From NCBI GenBank assembly GCA_002307905.1, contig DBUL01000153.1:3976-11733 (forward strand): 7,758 nucleotides of DNA, read 5' to 3'. The position numbers were made by a program, and so were the translations under genes. Positions 1-6,170 of this stretch are shown piece after piece. The notes under the pieces are model-generated. The model saw only the letters and a list, made by a program, of their open reading frames with translations. It did not search any database and was not told where the DNA came from. This stretch comes from Rhizobiaceae bacterium UBA1291 (GTDB taxonomy: Bacteria; Pseudomonadota; Alphaproteobacteria; Rhizobiales; Rhizobiaceae). The stretch's first letter is position 1. Every line of letters starts with the position of its first letter.

Positions 1-871
1 CCGGCGGATTGTTGAGCGCGATTTCGATGCAGCGCACCGAATCCTGGATGTGGATGAAGGCGCGGGTCTGCCCCCCGGTGCCGTGCACCGTCAATGGATA
101 GCCGATCGCCGCCTGGATCAGGAAGCGGTTGAGCACCGTGCCGTAGTCGCCGTCATAGTCGAACCGGTTAACGAGCTGTGCATGGCGGCGCGTCTGTTCG
201 GTATGGGTTCCCCAGACGATACCCTGGTGCAGGTCGGTGATGCGAAGCCCGTCATTCTTAGCGTAGAACTGGAACAGCAGCTGATCGAGACACTTGGTCA
301 TGTGGTAGATCGAGCCGGGATTGCTTGGATAGAGGATTTCCTGCGAAACCGTCTCGCCTTGCATCGTCTCTATCCCCACCGGAAGATATCCTTCCGGGAT
401 CGCGGCTCCGACGGTGGAATAGCCATAGACCCCCATGGTACCGAGATGAACGAGGTGCGAATCGAGGTTAAGCTCCGTGAGCGCGTTCAACAGATTGTGA
501 GTGGCGCTCACATTATTGTTGACCGTGTAGTTCTTGTGGCGATCGCTCTTCATCGAATAGGGAGCAGCGCGCTGTTCGGCGAAATGGATGATCGCGTCCG
601 GACGGTTCTCCGCCAGCCAGTTCTTCAAGAGTTCGTAGTCCTTGGCGAGATCGATCAGGTGGAAGTGGATCCGCCGCCCCGTCTCCGCATGCCAGATGCG
701 GGTGCGCTCCTGTATTGAATCCATCGGCGTCAGCGACTGCACGCCAAGCTCTGTATCAATCCAGCGGCGCGACAGGTTGTCGAGGATATGAACATCATGA
801 CCGGCGTCGGAGAGATGCAGGGAAGTCGGCCAACCGACGAAACCGTCTCCACCCATGACTGCAATTTTCAT
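1..871 (-). CDS. sqdB: UDP-sulfoquinovose synthase SqdB (partial, C-terminus outside the window)
   Basis: This enzyme converts UDP-glucose and sulfite to UDP-sulfoquinovose, the head-group donor for the membrane sulfolipid SQDG, and belongs to the NAD-dependent short-chain dehydrogenase/epimerase superfamily. I translated the minus strand from ATG at 871-869; it stays open for 290 codons to the window edge. Seen: an N-terminal Rossmann motif GGDGFVG (residues 7-13), LDNLSRRW (30-37) typical of SqdB, HFAEQRAAPYSMKS (96-109), the catalytic Thr in LGTMGVYG (Thr145) and the YxxxK pair in SIYHMTK (Tyr189, Lys193), then GGQTRAFIHIQDSVRC (266-281). Roughly 100 C-terminal residues are missing, judged from the usual length of about 400. 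A good Shine-Dalgarno (AGGAGA on the minus strand, 884-879) lies 7 nt before the ATG and fixes the start. It is divergent from ybgC. Identification is very secure; sulfolipid synthesis is commonly raised under phosphate limitation. Confidence 0.96.
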   Translation of the reverse strand, partial: MKIAVMGGDGFVGWPTSLHLSDAGHDVHILDNLSRRWIDTELGVQSLTPMDSIQERTRIWHAETGRRIHFHLIDLAKDYELLKNWLAENRPDAIIHFAEQRAAPYSMKSDRHKNYTVNNNVSATHNLLNALTELNLDSHLVHLGTMGVYGYSTVGAAIPEGYLPVGIETMQGETVSQEILYPSNPGSIYHMTKCLDQLLFQFYAKNDGLRITDLHQGIVWGTHTEQTRRHAQLVNRFDYDGDYGTVLNRFLIQAAIGYPLTVHGTGGQTRAFIHIQDSVRCIEIALNNPP

Positions 872-910
872 TTGATAGTCTCCTGTGCCGGTGAGCCCCC
901 AAATCTGATA

Positions 911-927
911 ATGCCAATTTGTGACAG
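911..927 (-). promoter_or_regulatory. Candidate Pho-box-like element upstream of sqdB
   Basis: On the minus strand this reads CTGTCACAAATTGGCAT. The first seven bases match the PhoB half-site CTGTCAY exactly. The second half (TTGGCAT) matches CTGTCAT at 5 of 7 positions. The two starts are 10 bp apart rather than the usual 11. The element ends about 40 bp upstream of the sqdB ATG, a plausible place for an activator site. PhoB control would fit the known link between sulfolipid and phosphate starvation. The imperfect second half and spacing leave real doubt. The same 124-bp spacer must also hold any promoter for ybgC; TACAAT at 931-936 on the plus strand is a possible -10 but has no convincing -35. 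Confidence 0.35.
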
Positions 928-995
928 AACTACAATGGCATCCGAAACGCAGGCGTACAACACCCGTCCGGATACTGGGAAGACAAGGTAAGACT

Positions 996-1436
996 ATGAA
1001 ACAGCAAATGTTTTCAATCTGTGGAGAACTGACGACCGAAGGTCACCGTCTCACCCAGCGCGTCTATTATGAAGACACCGATTTCTCCGGCCTCGTCTAC
1101 CACGCCCGCTACCTGCACTTCCTCGAACGCGGTCGCACGGACTATCTCCGCTGTCTCGGCGTCGAACAGAGTGCGCTGATAGGCATCGACGAGGAAGGAC
1201 TCGTTTTCGTCGTCCACCGGATGGAAATCGACTTCAAGGCGCCGGCCCGCATGGACGACGTCCTGGAGGTCAGGACCGTCACGAGCATGGCGGGCGGTGC
1301 CAAGATGGTGCTGGAGCAGGAGATCCGGCGAGACGGCAACCTGCTGATCGTTGCCAAGGTGATCATTGCCGTGGTCAATCGAGCGGGCCGTCCGCGTCGA
1401 CTGCCCGAAGGGCTTGCAGCCCGTTTCCTGGGCTGA
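996..1436 (+). CDS. ybgC: Acyl-CoA thioesterase YbgC, tol-pal cluster associated
   Basis: A cytoplasmic hot-dog-fold thioesterase of the 4-hydroxybenzoyl-CoA thioesterase/YbgC family that hydrolyses acyl-CoA (or acyl-ACP-type) thioesters; its exact role beside Tol-Pal is unsettled. The 146-residue product fits the family length. The signature RVYYEDTDFSGLVYHARY (residues 22-39) is intact; Asp29 lines up with the catalytic Asp18 of E. coli YbgC, followed by VYHA and FLERGRTD (42-49). Later FVVHRMEIDFKAPA and the strand around VAKVIIAVVN complete the fold. The frame stays open upstream to a possible start at 921, but I chose ATG 996 because AAGGTAAG (985-992) lies just before it and the homologous domain starts soon after. 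It is the usual first gene of the cluster, but here a 240-bp gap separates it from tolQ, so it may be transcribed partly apart from it. Confidence 0.94.
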   Translation: MKQQMFSICGELTTEGHRLTQRVYYEDTDFSGLVYHARYLHFLERGRTDYLRCLGVEQSALIGIDEEGLVFVVHRMEIDFKAPARMDDVLEVRTVTSMAGGAKMVLEQEIRRDGNLLIVAKVIIAVVNRAGRPRRLPEGLAARFLG

Positions 1437-1461
1437 GCCCACAGCCGCTGCCAGGCCGGCG

Positions 1462-1480
1462 CTAACGCTCTCTTAACCAT
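1462..1480 (+). promoter_or_regulatory. Candidate CtrA-binding site upstream of tolQ
   Basis: The sequence CTAA-N7-TTAACCAT matches the alphaproteobacterial CtrA consensus TTAA-N7-TTAAC with one mismatch, and includes the extended half-site TTAACCAT. It begins 25 bp after the ybgC stop and lies about 200 bp before the tolQ start. CATAAT (1478-1483) overlaps its end and could serve as a -10 hexamer. TTAACCAT-type words are common between genes in Rhizobiales, so a chance match is possible. A similar element sits before pal. Confidence 0.4.
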
Positions 1481-1521
1481 AATGATGTCTTACTGCCGTA
1501 GTGGACATTAGTGCCATCCAC

Positions 1522-1547
1522 GCCTTCGTTTGACCAAATTTGAAGGC
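1522..1547. repeat. Inverted repeat in the leader of tolQ
   Basis: GCCTTC (1522-1527) and GAAGGC (1542-1547) are perfect 6-bp inverted arms. Inside them, TTT/AAA (1529-1531 and 1536-1538) could extend the stem across an uneven internal loop. It could be an operator or an RNA hairpin in a tolQ leader if transcription starts near the CtrA-like site. No T-run follows, so it is not an intrinsic terminator. Confidence 0.35.
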
Positions 1548-1630
1548 AAGAAGGCAGTCTGGGAGCTTGAGGCGGAATAAGGGCGTTCGGCGATGGCTAC
1601 CGCAAAATTCCGCCAACAGAGCTTTATCAC

Positions 1631-1651
1631 CGCCCGGTCATGCGCCGGGCG
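1631..1651 (+). other. GC-rich hairpin just before tolQ
   Basis: CGCCCGG (1631-1637) pairs perfectly with CCGGGCG (1645-1651) around a 7-nt loop, and TTTGGATTT follows. The interrupted T-stretch makes it at best a weak terminator or attenuator. It ends only 10 nt before the putative tolQ ribosome binding site GGGGA (1662-1666), so it could also affect tolQ translation or protect the 5' end of the tolQRAB message. Confidence 0.45.
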
Positions 1652-1676
1652 TTTGGATTTCGGGGATTGAAAAGCG

Positions 1677-2396
1677 ATGGAAGAAGTTGGTTTGGCAGCA
1701 GCGGCCCATGACGTTAGCCTTTGGGCCTTGTTCATGCAGGCAGGCCTCGTCGTCAAGTTGGTCATGCTCGGACTGCTCGCCGCCTCGGTCTGGACCTGGG
1801 CGATCATTATCGACAAATTCATGAGCTACTCGCGGTCGCGCCGCCAGTTCGACCAGTTCGAACAGGTGTTCTGGTCAGGCCAGTCCCTCGAGGAACTCTA
1901 CCGGACGCTGGCAGAACGCAACAATACCGGGCTTGCCGCCATGTTCGTCGCCGCGATGCGCGAATGGAAGAAGAGCTTCGAGCGCGGCGCCCGTTCGCCG
2001 ATCGGCCTGCAGATGCGCATCGACCGCGCCATGGACGTGACGCTTGCGCGCGAATCGGAAGCCCTGGAAGCCCGGCTCACCTCTCTGGCGACCATCGGTT
2101 CGGCCGCCCCCTTCGTCGGTCTGTTCGGTACGGTCGTCGGCATCATGACCTCGTTCCAGGCGATCGCCGGCTCCAAGTCGACCAACCTCGCGGTTGTCGC
2201 CCCTGGTATTGCCGAGGCGCTGCTTGCCACCGCGATCGGCCTCGTCGCCGCTATCCCCGCCGTCATCGCCTACAACAAGTTCTCCGGCGAAGCCGGCAAG
2301 CTCACCGCCCGCATGGAGGGCTTTGCCGACGAATTCTCCGCCATTCTTTCGCGCCAGATCGATGAGAAGCTGCAGCCTCGTCAGGCGGCGCAGTAA
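1677..2396 (+). CDS. tolQ: Tol-Pal system inner-membrane proton-channel subunit TolQ
   Basis: TolQ belongs to the MotA/TolQ/ExbB family; with TolR it forms the proton channel that energises TolA. The 239-residue product has one N-terminal membrane segment (about residues 23-47), a cytoplasmic loop (about 50-135) and two C-terminal membrane helices (about 137-160 and 171-199). The family motif GSAAPFVGLFGTVVGIM (141-157) is intact, with Thr152 and Thr185 (in LLATAIGLVAAIPA) at the positions of the conserved polar channel residues. ATG 1677 is preceded by GGGGA (1662-1666, 10 nt spacing) and GAAAAG (1669-1674). It is the first gene of the tight tolQRAB run; tolR begins 25 bp downstream. Identification is secure. 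Confidence 0.97.
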   Translation: MEEVGLAAAAHDVSLWALFMQAGLVVKLVMLGLLAASVWTWAIIIDKFMSYSRSRRQFDQFEQVFWSGQSLEELYRTLAERNNTGLAAMFVAAMREWKKSFERGARSPIGLQMRIDRAMDVTLARESEALEARLTSLATIGSAAPFVGLFGTVVGIMTSFQAIAGSKSTNLAVVAPGIAEALLATAIGLVAAIPAVIAYNKFSGEAGKLTARMEGFADEFSAILSRQIDEKLQPRQAAQ

Positions 2397-2421
2397 TCGT
2401 TTGGCTTAGGAGACGCACAGT

Positions 2422-2880
2422 ATGGGTATGAATGTTGGAGCAAGCGGCGGCGGCAGTGGCCGTCGTGGCGGAAGACGCGGCGGCGGCAGGAAGGCCCCGA
2501 TGAGCGAAATCAACGTCACGCCGATGGTCGACGTCATGCTCGTGCTTTTGATCATCTTCATGGTCGCAGCGCCGATGATGACCGTCGGCGTGCCGATCGA
2601 CCTGCCGGAAACCCAGGCGAAGGCGATGAATTCCGAAACCCAGCCGATCACCATCTCGGTGAACTCGGCCGGCGAGATCTACCTTCAGGAAACGCCGATC
2701 GCCGTCGAAGAAGTTGTCGCCAAGCTCGAGGCGATTGCCACCACCGGATACAACGAACGCATCTACGTGCGCGGCGATACCGCCGCCGCCTATGGCACCG
2801 TGATGCAGGTTATGGCCCGCATTTCCGCGGCCGGGTTCAAGAACATCGGCCTTGTAACCCTGCAAGAACAGGACAAGTGA
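2422..2880 (+). CDS. tolR: Tol-Pal system inner-membrane protein TolR
   Basis: TolR (ExbD/TolR family) is the single-pass partner of TolQ in the proton channel, with a periplasmic dimeric domain. The 152-residue product has a basic, Gly/Arg-rich cytoplasmic tail (residues 8-25), the motif MSEINVTPMVDVMLVLLIIFMV (roughly 27-48) with one membrane helix, and Asp37 at the position of the proton-carrying Asp23 of E. coli TolR. The periplasmic domain covers about 60-150. ATG 2422 is supported by TAGGAGA (2407-2413) with 8 nt spacing; a second ATG two codons later is less well placed. The Gly/Arg-rich tail is somewhat longer than in E. coli (Asp at 37 instead of 23). tolA starts 9 bp after the stop. 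Confidence 0.97.
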   Translation: MGMNVGASGGGSGRRGGRRGGGRKAPMSEINVTPMVDVMLVLLIIFMVAAPMMTVGVPIDLPETQAKAMNSETQPITISVNSAGEIYLQETPIAVEEVVAKLEAIATTGYNERIYVRGDTAAAYGTVMQVMARISAAGFKNIGLVTLQEQDK

Positions 2881-2889
2881 TCGGACGCG

Positions 2890-3987
2890 ATGAGAGCTAG
2901 TCTCGTTTCTTCGGCTGCTCTGCATGTACTGGCGCTCACCTGGGGGCTGGTGTCGATCAGTGCGCCCACGTCCTTCGACGTCGCTGACGTCGAAGCGCTC
3001 CCGGTCGACATCGTGCCAATCGAGGAACTCACCCAGATCCAGCAGGGCGACAAGAGTGCGCCCCTCGCCGAGAAGTCCGCACCCGTTCCGACGAAGAAGC
3101 CTACCTCCGTGGCCGATGCGCAGAATGTCGGCGAGAACAAGGTCGACCTGAAGTCCGTTCCCAAGCCGGTCGAGAGGCCGACCACCTCGGAATCTTCAGC
3201 AGCACCCGAGAAGGTCGAGAAAGTTCAGCCGACGCAGGATGACGTCACCAACGACATCAAGGACATCATCAAGGAAGAGACCGTCGCCGAAAAGCCGGTG
3301 GAGGTGGCCAAGGCTGAACCGCCAAAGCCCGAAGTGACGCCGGAGCCGAAGGCCGAGACACCTGCCGAGCCCGCGCCCGCGGAAGAGGCAACTGCCGAGG
3401 AAATACCACTGCCCGACAACGTACCGGTCCCATCCGCCAGGCCCAAGCCGGCCGCGGCGAAGCCCGCCGAGACAAAGCCAGCCGCGAGTGAGACGGCGAC
3501 GCAGGACAAGAAGAAGGACGTCAAGACCCAAGAGACGGCGAAGTCGAAATCCGCCAAGGAAAGCGACTTCAATGCCGACGAGGTCGCGGCCCTCCTGAAC
3601 AAGAACGACCCGACCGCTGGAGGCGCCAAGGCATCGCCGGACAAGGCGGCCTTGGGCGGCAAGAAGACCACCGGCGGATCGAAGCTCAGCCAGAGCGAAA
3701 TGGACGCACTGCGCGGCCAGATCCAGAACAACTGGTCAGTCATCCCGGGCCTCGCCGATGCGGCAGACGTCCGCATCCGGGTGAAGTTCCAGCTCGATGA
3801 ATCCGGCGCACTGATCGGCGAACCGGAAGTAACTGCCACCGGCGGAACGCCGCAGACCCAGCAAGTGCTGATGGGCGGCGCACGCCGCGCCGTGCTCCGT
3901 TCGGCCCCGTTCAAGAACCTTCCCCGGGACAAATACGACGCCTGGTCGGAAGTGATCGTCAATTTCGACCCCAGCGAACTGATGTAA
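2890..3987 (+). CDS. tolA: Tol-Pal system membrane-anchored bridge protein TolA
   Basis: TolA is anchored in the inner membrane, spans the periplasm and contacts TolB and Pal with its C-terminal domain. The 365-residue protein has an N-terminal membrane anchor (about residues 5-24) carrying the SxxxH-type pattern in SSAALHVLALTW by which TolA/TonB proteins bind TolQ/ExbB. A long Lys/Glu/Pro/Ala-rich stalk follows (about 55-265). The TonB/TolA-like C-terminal domain (about 266-365) contains SEMDALRGQIQNNW and ends in a VIVNFDPSELM strand. The stalk is proline-rich (PKPEVTPEPKAETPAEPAPA), unlike the near-continuous helix of E. coli TolA, which is usual for rhizobial TolA. There is only a weak Shine-Dalgarno before ATG 2890, so translation is probably coupled to tolR, whose stop is 9 bp upstream. 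Overlapping antisense open frames here arise from the biased stalk codons. Confidence 0.95.
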   Translation: MRASLVSSAALHVLALTWGLVSISAPTSFDVADVEALPVDIVPIEELTQIQQGDKSAPLAEKSAPVPTKKPTSVADAQNVGENKVDLKSVPKPVERPTTSESSAAPEKVEKVQPTQDDVTNDIKDIIKEETVAEKPVEVAKAEPPKPEVTPEPKAETPAEPAPAEEATAEEIPLPDNVPVPSARPKPAAAKPAETKPAASETATQDKKKDVKTQETAKSKSAKESDFNADEVAALLNKNDPTAGGAKASPDKAALGGKKTTGGSKLSQSEMDALRGQIQNNWSVIPGLADAADVRIRVKFQLDESGALIGEPEVTATGGTPQTQQVLMGGARRAVLRSAPFKNLPRDKYDAWSEVIVNFDPSELM

Positions 3988-4008
3988 GAGCTGAAAGGCT
4001 TGGATCTT

Positions 4009-5316
4009 ATGATGAAACTCAACCTTCTTCGAACCCTGATGGTGATCGTCGGCATTGCCGGCGCCTTCGCCACTCCGGCGAGCGCCGTCGTCGAAATCAA
4101 CATCAACAAAGGCAATGTCGAACCGCTGCCGATCGCGATCACCGACTTCGTCTCGGCAGACGGCATCGGTGCGAAGATCGCCGCAGTCGTCGAGGCGGAC
4201 CTCAAGCGTTCCGGCCTTTTCGCCCCGGTCAACCGCGCAGCCTTCATCGAGAAGATCACCAATCCCGACCAGGCACCGCGCTTCGAGGACTGGAAGGTGG
4301 TCAATGCCCAGGCGTTGGTCGTCGGCCGGATCAGCAAGGAAGGCGACGGTCGTCTGCGCGCCGAATTCCGCCTGTGGGACACCTTTGCCGGCCAGCAGAT
4401 GACCGGCCAGCAGTTCTACACCCAGCCGGAGAACTGGCGGCGTGTCGCCCATATCATCGCCGACGCCATCTATGAGCGGATCACGGGCGAGAAGGGCTAT
4501 TTTGACACGCGCATCGTCTTCGTGTCGGAAAGCGGTCCGAAGACCGACCGCAAGCGCCAGCTCGCCATCATGGACCAGGACGGCGAAAACGTCCGCATGC
4601 TGACTGGCTCCAAGGACATCGTTCTGACGCCGCGTTTCTCGCCGAGCCGCCAGGAAGTGACCTACATGTCCTTCGAAGGCCAGCAGCCACGCGTCTACCT
4701 GCTCCAGCTCGAGACGGGACAGCGCGAAGTGGTCGGCAACTTCCCCGGCATGACGTTCTCGCCACGCTTCTCGCCTGATGGCCAGCGCGTCATCATGAGC
4801 CTGCAGCAGGACGGCAATGCCAACATCTACACGATGGACCTACGCTCGCGCACGACGACTCGGCTGACCTCGACCGCGGCGATTGATACCTCCCCGTCCT
4901 ATGCGCCTGACGGTGCCCGGATCGTCTTCGAATCCGATCGCGGCGGTCGCCAGCAGCTCTACGTGATGAATGCCGACGGCTCCGGCCAGCAGCGTATCTC
5001 CTTCGGCGATGGCTCCTACTCGACCCCGGTGTGGTCGCCGCGCGGCGACCTCATCGCCTTCACCAAGCAGTCGGGCGGCAAGTTCTCGATCGGCGTGATG
5101 AAGGCCGACGGCTCGGGTGAACGCATCCTGACCTCGGGCTTCCACAATGAAGGCCCGACCTGGGCGCCGAACGGACGCGTGCTGATGTTCTTCCGCCAGA
5201 CGGCCGGCGCCGGCGGCCCGCAACTCTATTCGATCGACCTGACCGGCTACAACGAGCAGCTTGTCAAGACCCCGACCTACGCCTCTGACCCGGCCTGGTC
5301 CCCGCTGCTCGAATAG
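4009..5316 (+). CDS. tolB: Tol-Pal system periplasmic beta-propeller protein TolB
   Basis: TolB is a periplasmic protein that binds Pal and is displaced or recruited by TolA during outer-membrane constriction. Read from ATG 4009 it is 435 residues, the family's usual length. Seen: a Sec signal peptide (residues 1-26, basic LLRT region, hydrophobic core, cleavage after PASA), the TolB N-terminal domain (about 30-160, with [16 protein letters not shown]), and a six-bladed WD40-like propeller marked by repeats such as [37 protein letters not shown] and DPAWSP. The frame extends to a TTG at 4000 and there is another ATG at 4012; I prefer 4009 because AAAGG (3994-3998) precedes it by 10 nt and the signal peptide begins there. 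The gap from tolA is 21 bp, so it is co-transcribed. No strong terminator follows. Confidence 0.97.
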   Translation: MMKLNLLRTLMVIVGIAGAFATPASAVVEININKGNVEPLPIAITDFVSADGIGAKIAAVVEADLKRSGLFAPVNRAAFIEKITNPDQAPRFEDWKVVNAQALVVGRISKEGDGRLRAEFRLWDTFAGQQMTGQQFYTQPENWRRVAHIIADAIYERITGEKGYFDTRIVFVSESGPKTDRKRQLAIMDQDGENVRMLTGSKDIVLTPRFSPSRQEVTYMSFEGQQPRVYLLQLETGQREVVGNFPGMTFSPRFSPDGQRVIMSLQQDGNANIYTMDLRSRTTTRLTSTAAIDTSPSYAPDGARIVFESDRGGRQQLYVMNADGSGQQRISFGDGSYSTPVWSPRGDLIAFTKQSGGKFSIGVMKADGSGERILTSGFHNEGPTWAPNGRVLMFFRQTAGAGGPQLYSIDLTGYNEQLVKTPTYASDPAWSPLLE

Positions 5317-5330
5317 GGCCTCAATCGCGC

Positions 5331-5367
5331 CTCTTTCTTGCCGCAAAGAGCTGTGAATCAGCGCTTT
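5331..5367 (+). other. Two mutually exclusive hairpins after tolB
   Basis: AAAGAG (5345-5350) can pair with CTCTTT (5331-5336; loop of 8 nt). Alternatively AAAGAGCTG (5345-5353) can pair with CAGCGCTTT (5359-5367; loop TGAAT) with one mismatch. TTTT follows at 5376-5379 after a GC-rich stretch. The second form resembles a weak terminator closing the tolQRAB transcript, but the T-run is short and distant. Both structures may be chance in this 154-bp spacer. Confidence 0.3.
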
Positions 5368-5377
5368 CCGGCGTGTT

Positions 5378-5396
5378 TTGATAAATCGTTAACCAC
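5378..5396 (+). promoter_or_regulatory. Candidate CtrA-binding site upstream of pal
   Basis: TTGA-N7-TTAACCAC matches the CtrA consensus TTAA-N7-TTAAC with one mismatch (G for A in the first half). It lies about 75 bp before the pal ATG, a normal distance for a promoter element, in a 154-bp gap that suggests pal has its own promoter. Together with the similar element before tolQ it would put both entry points of the cluster under the cell-cycle regulator. This is a motif match only. Confidence 0.42.
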
Positions 5397-5412
5397 GTTC
5401 GTTTGATGCCAA

Positions 5413-5430
5413 TTAACCCCGAATGGTTAA
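5413..5430. repeat. TTAACC/GGTTAA inverted repeat upstream of pal
   Basis: TTAACC (5413-5418) and GGTTAA (5425-5430) are perfect inverted arms around a 6-bp spacer. Read on the minus strand, the second arm is TTAACCAT, the extended CtrA half-site. A third TTAACC lies 24 bp upstream (5389-5394). The symmetry and position, 40 to 58 bp before the pal start, suggest a protein-binding site near or over the promoter. Confidence 0.4.
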
Positions 5431-5470
5431 AGTCAGGCAACCCTAACGGAATGAATCAAGGAGACCGGCT

Positions 5471-6001
5471 ATGAGCCGCATCTACAATCCGGCGAAGAGC
5501 CGCATGCAGCAGATCGCCAGCAACCCTGCCGTCCTCGCCATCGCGCTGACGCTCGCACTGGCAGGCTGCGCTTCGAAGAAGAACCTGCCGAACAGCGCCT
5601 CCGAGCTCGGCCTCGGCGCAGGTGCCGCCACTCCGGGCTCGACCCAGGACTTCACCGTCAATGTCGGCGACCGCATCTTCTTCGACACCGACTCGACCTC
5701 GATCCGTGCCGACGCCCAGCAGACCCTCGACCGTCAGGCCCAGTGGCTCGCCAAATATCCGAACTATGCGATCACCGTCGAAGGCCATGCCGACGAACGC
5801 GGTACCCGCGAATACAACCTCGCGCTCGGCGCCCGTCGTGCCGCCGTTACCCGCGACTATCTCGCCTCGCGGGGCGTACCGTCCAGCCGCATGAAGACCA
5901 TTTCCTACGGCAAGGAACGCCCGGTCGCTGTCTGCGACGACATTTCCTGCTGGTCGCAGAACCGTCGCGCTGTCACCGTTCTCGGCGGCGCCGGAATGTA
6001 A
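5471..6001 (+). CDS. pal: Peptidoglycan-associated outer-membrane lipoprotein Pal
   Basis: Pal anchors the outer membrane to peptidoglycan and is the cargo moved by TolQRA-TolB. The 176-residue product has a lipoprotein signal with lipobox LAGC, so Cys33 is the predicted lipidated residue; Ala at +2 fits outer-membrane sorting. After a flexible linker comes the OmpA-like domain (about 64-173): FFDTDSTSI, the peptidoglycan-binding signature VEGHADERGTREYNLALGARRA (within residues 103-124), YGKERP and NRRAV. Cys155 and Cys160 sit in the last loop and could form a disulfide; E. coli Pal lacks this pair. ATG 5471 has a near-perfect ribosome site AAGGAG (5458-5463) at 7 nt; an internal Met12 is a less likely start. 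It is preceded by TTAACC elements and followed by a strong terminator, so it may be a separately promoted, highly expressed unit. Confidence 0.97.
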   Translation: MSRIYNPAKSRMQQIASNPAVLAIALTLALAGCASKKNLPNSASELGLGAGAATPGSTQDFTVNVGDRIFFDTDSTSIRADAQQTLDRQAQWLAKYPNYAITVEGHADERGTREYNLALGARRAAVTRDYLASRGVPSSRMKTISYGKERPVAVCDDISCWSQNRRAVTVLGGAGM

Positions 6002-6027
6002 TCGCCACTTCCAGCGGCAAAGTTCTG

Positions 6028-6066
6028 AAAGGCGGCTCCCCGCGGGGGGCCGCCTTTCCGCTTTTC
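6028..6066 (+). terminator. Strong rho-independent terminator after pal
   Basis: AAAGGCGGC (6028-6036) pairs perfectly with GCCGCCTTT (6049-6057). Inside, T6037/G6048 wobble and CCC/GGG extend the stem to about 13 bp with a CGCG loop, and CCGCTTTTC with a T-run (6062-6065) follows. It begins 27 nt after the pal stop. It should end most pal transcripts, so cpoB is expressed by read-through or from its own promoter in 6067-6170, where I see no convincing -35/-10 pair. Confidence 0.88.
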
Positions 6067-6170
6067 TCCATACTTTGGCCGAACTTCGGTTGCTTTTTGC
6101 CGGCAGTTGGGAAAAATTCACCGGTTGCGCCAAGCCCGGTGCGACGATTCATGAAGACAGGAACAATGAC

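Noticed and set aside
50..718. Plus-strand open frame of 222 codons at the left end
   Set aside because: It is a shadow of the sqdB gene on the minus strand, whose motifs are unmistakable. The plus frame shows no family motif and no good ribosome site.
936..941. ATGCCA (911-916) and TGGCAT (936-941) as an operator palindrome in the sqdB-ybgC spacer
   Set aside because: The 6-bp arms are 19 bp apart and do not extend, so chance is likely. The first arm is better explained as part of the Pho-like repeat.
921..995. Upstream extension of ybgC to a start at 921
   Set aside because: The 25 extra residues are unlike the family, and the AAGGTAAG ribosome site sits right before ATG 996.
2302..2925. 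Minus-strand His/Asp-rich frame (207 codons) opposite tolR
   Set aside because: It is antisense to tolR, and its composition follows from the complement of TolR codons. It has no supporting start signals.
3225..4382. Long minus-strand open frame (385 codons) opposite tolA and tolB
   Set aside because: It is antisense to two securely identified genes, is low in complexity (Ser/Ala-rich, mirroring the TolA stalk codons), and matches no family I recognise. High-GC genes often leave such open antisense frames.
6075..6170. Upstream extension of cpoB to TTG 6075
   Set aside because: It would bury the signal peptide inside the protein and start only 9 nt after the pal terminator T-run. ATG 6171 has its own ribosome site.
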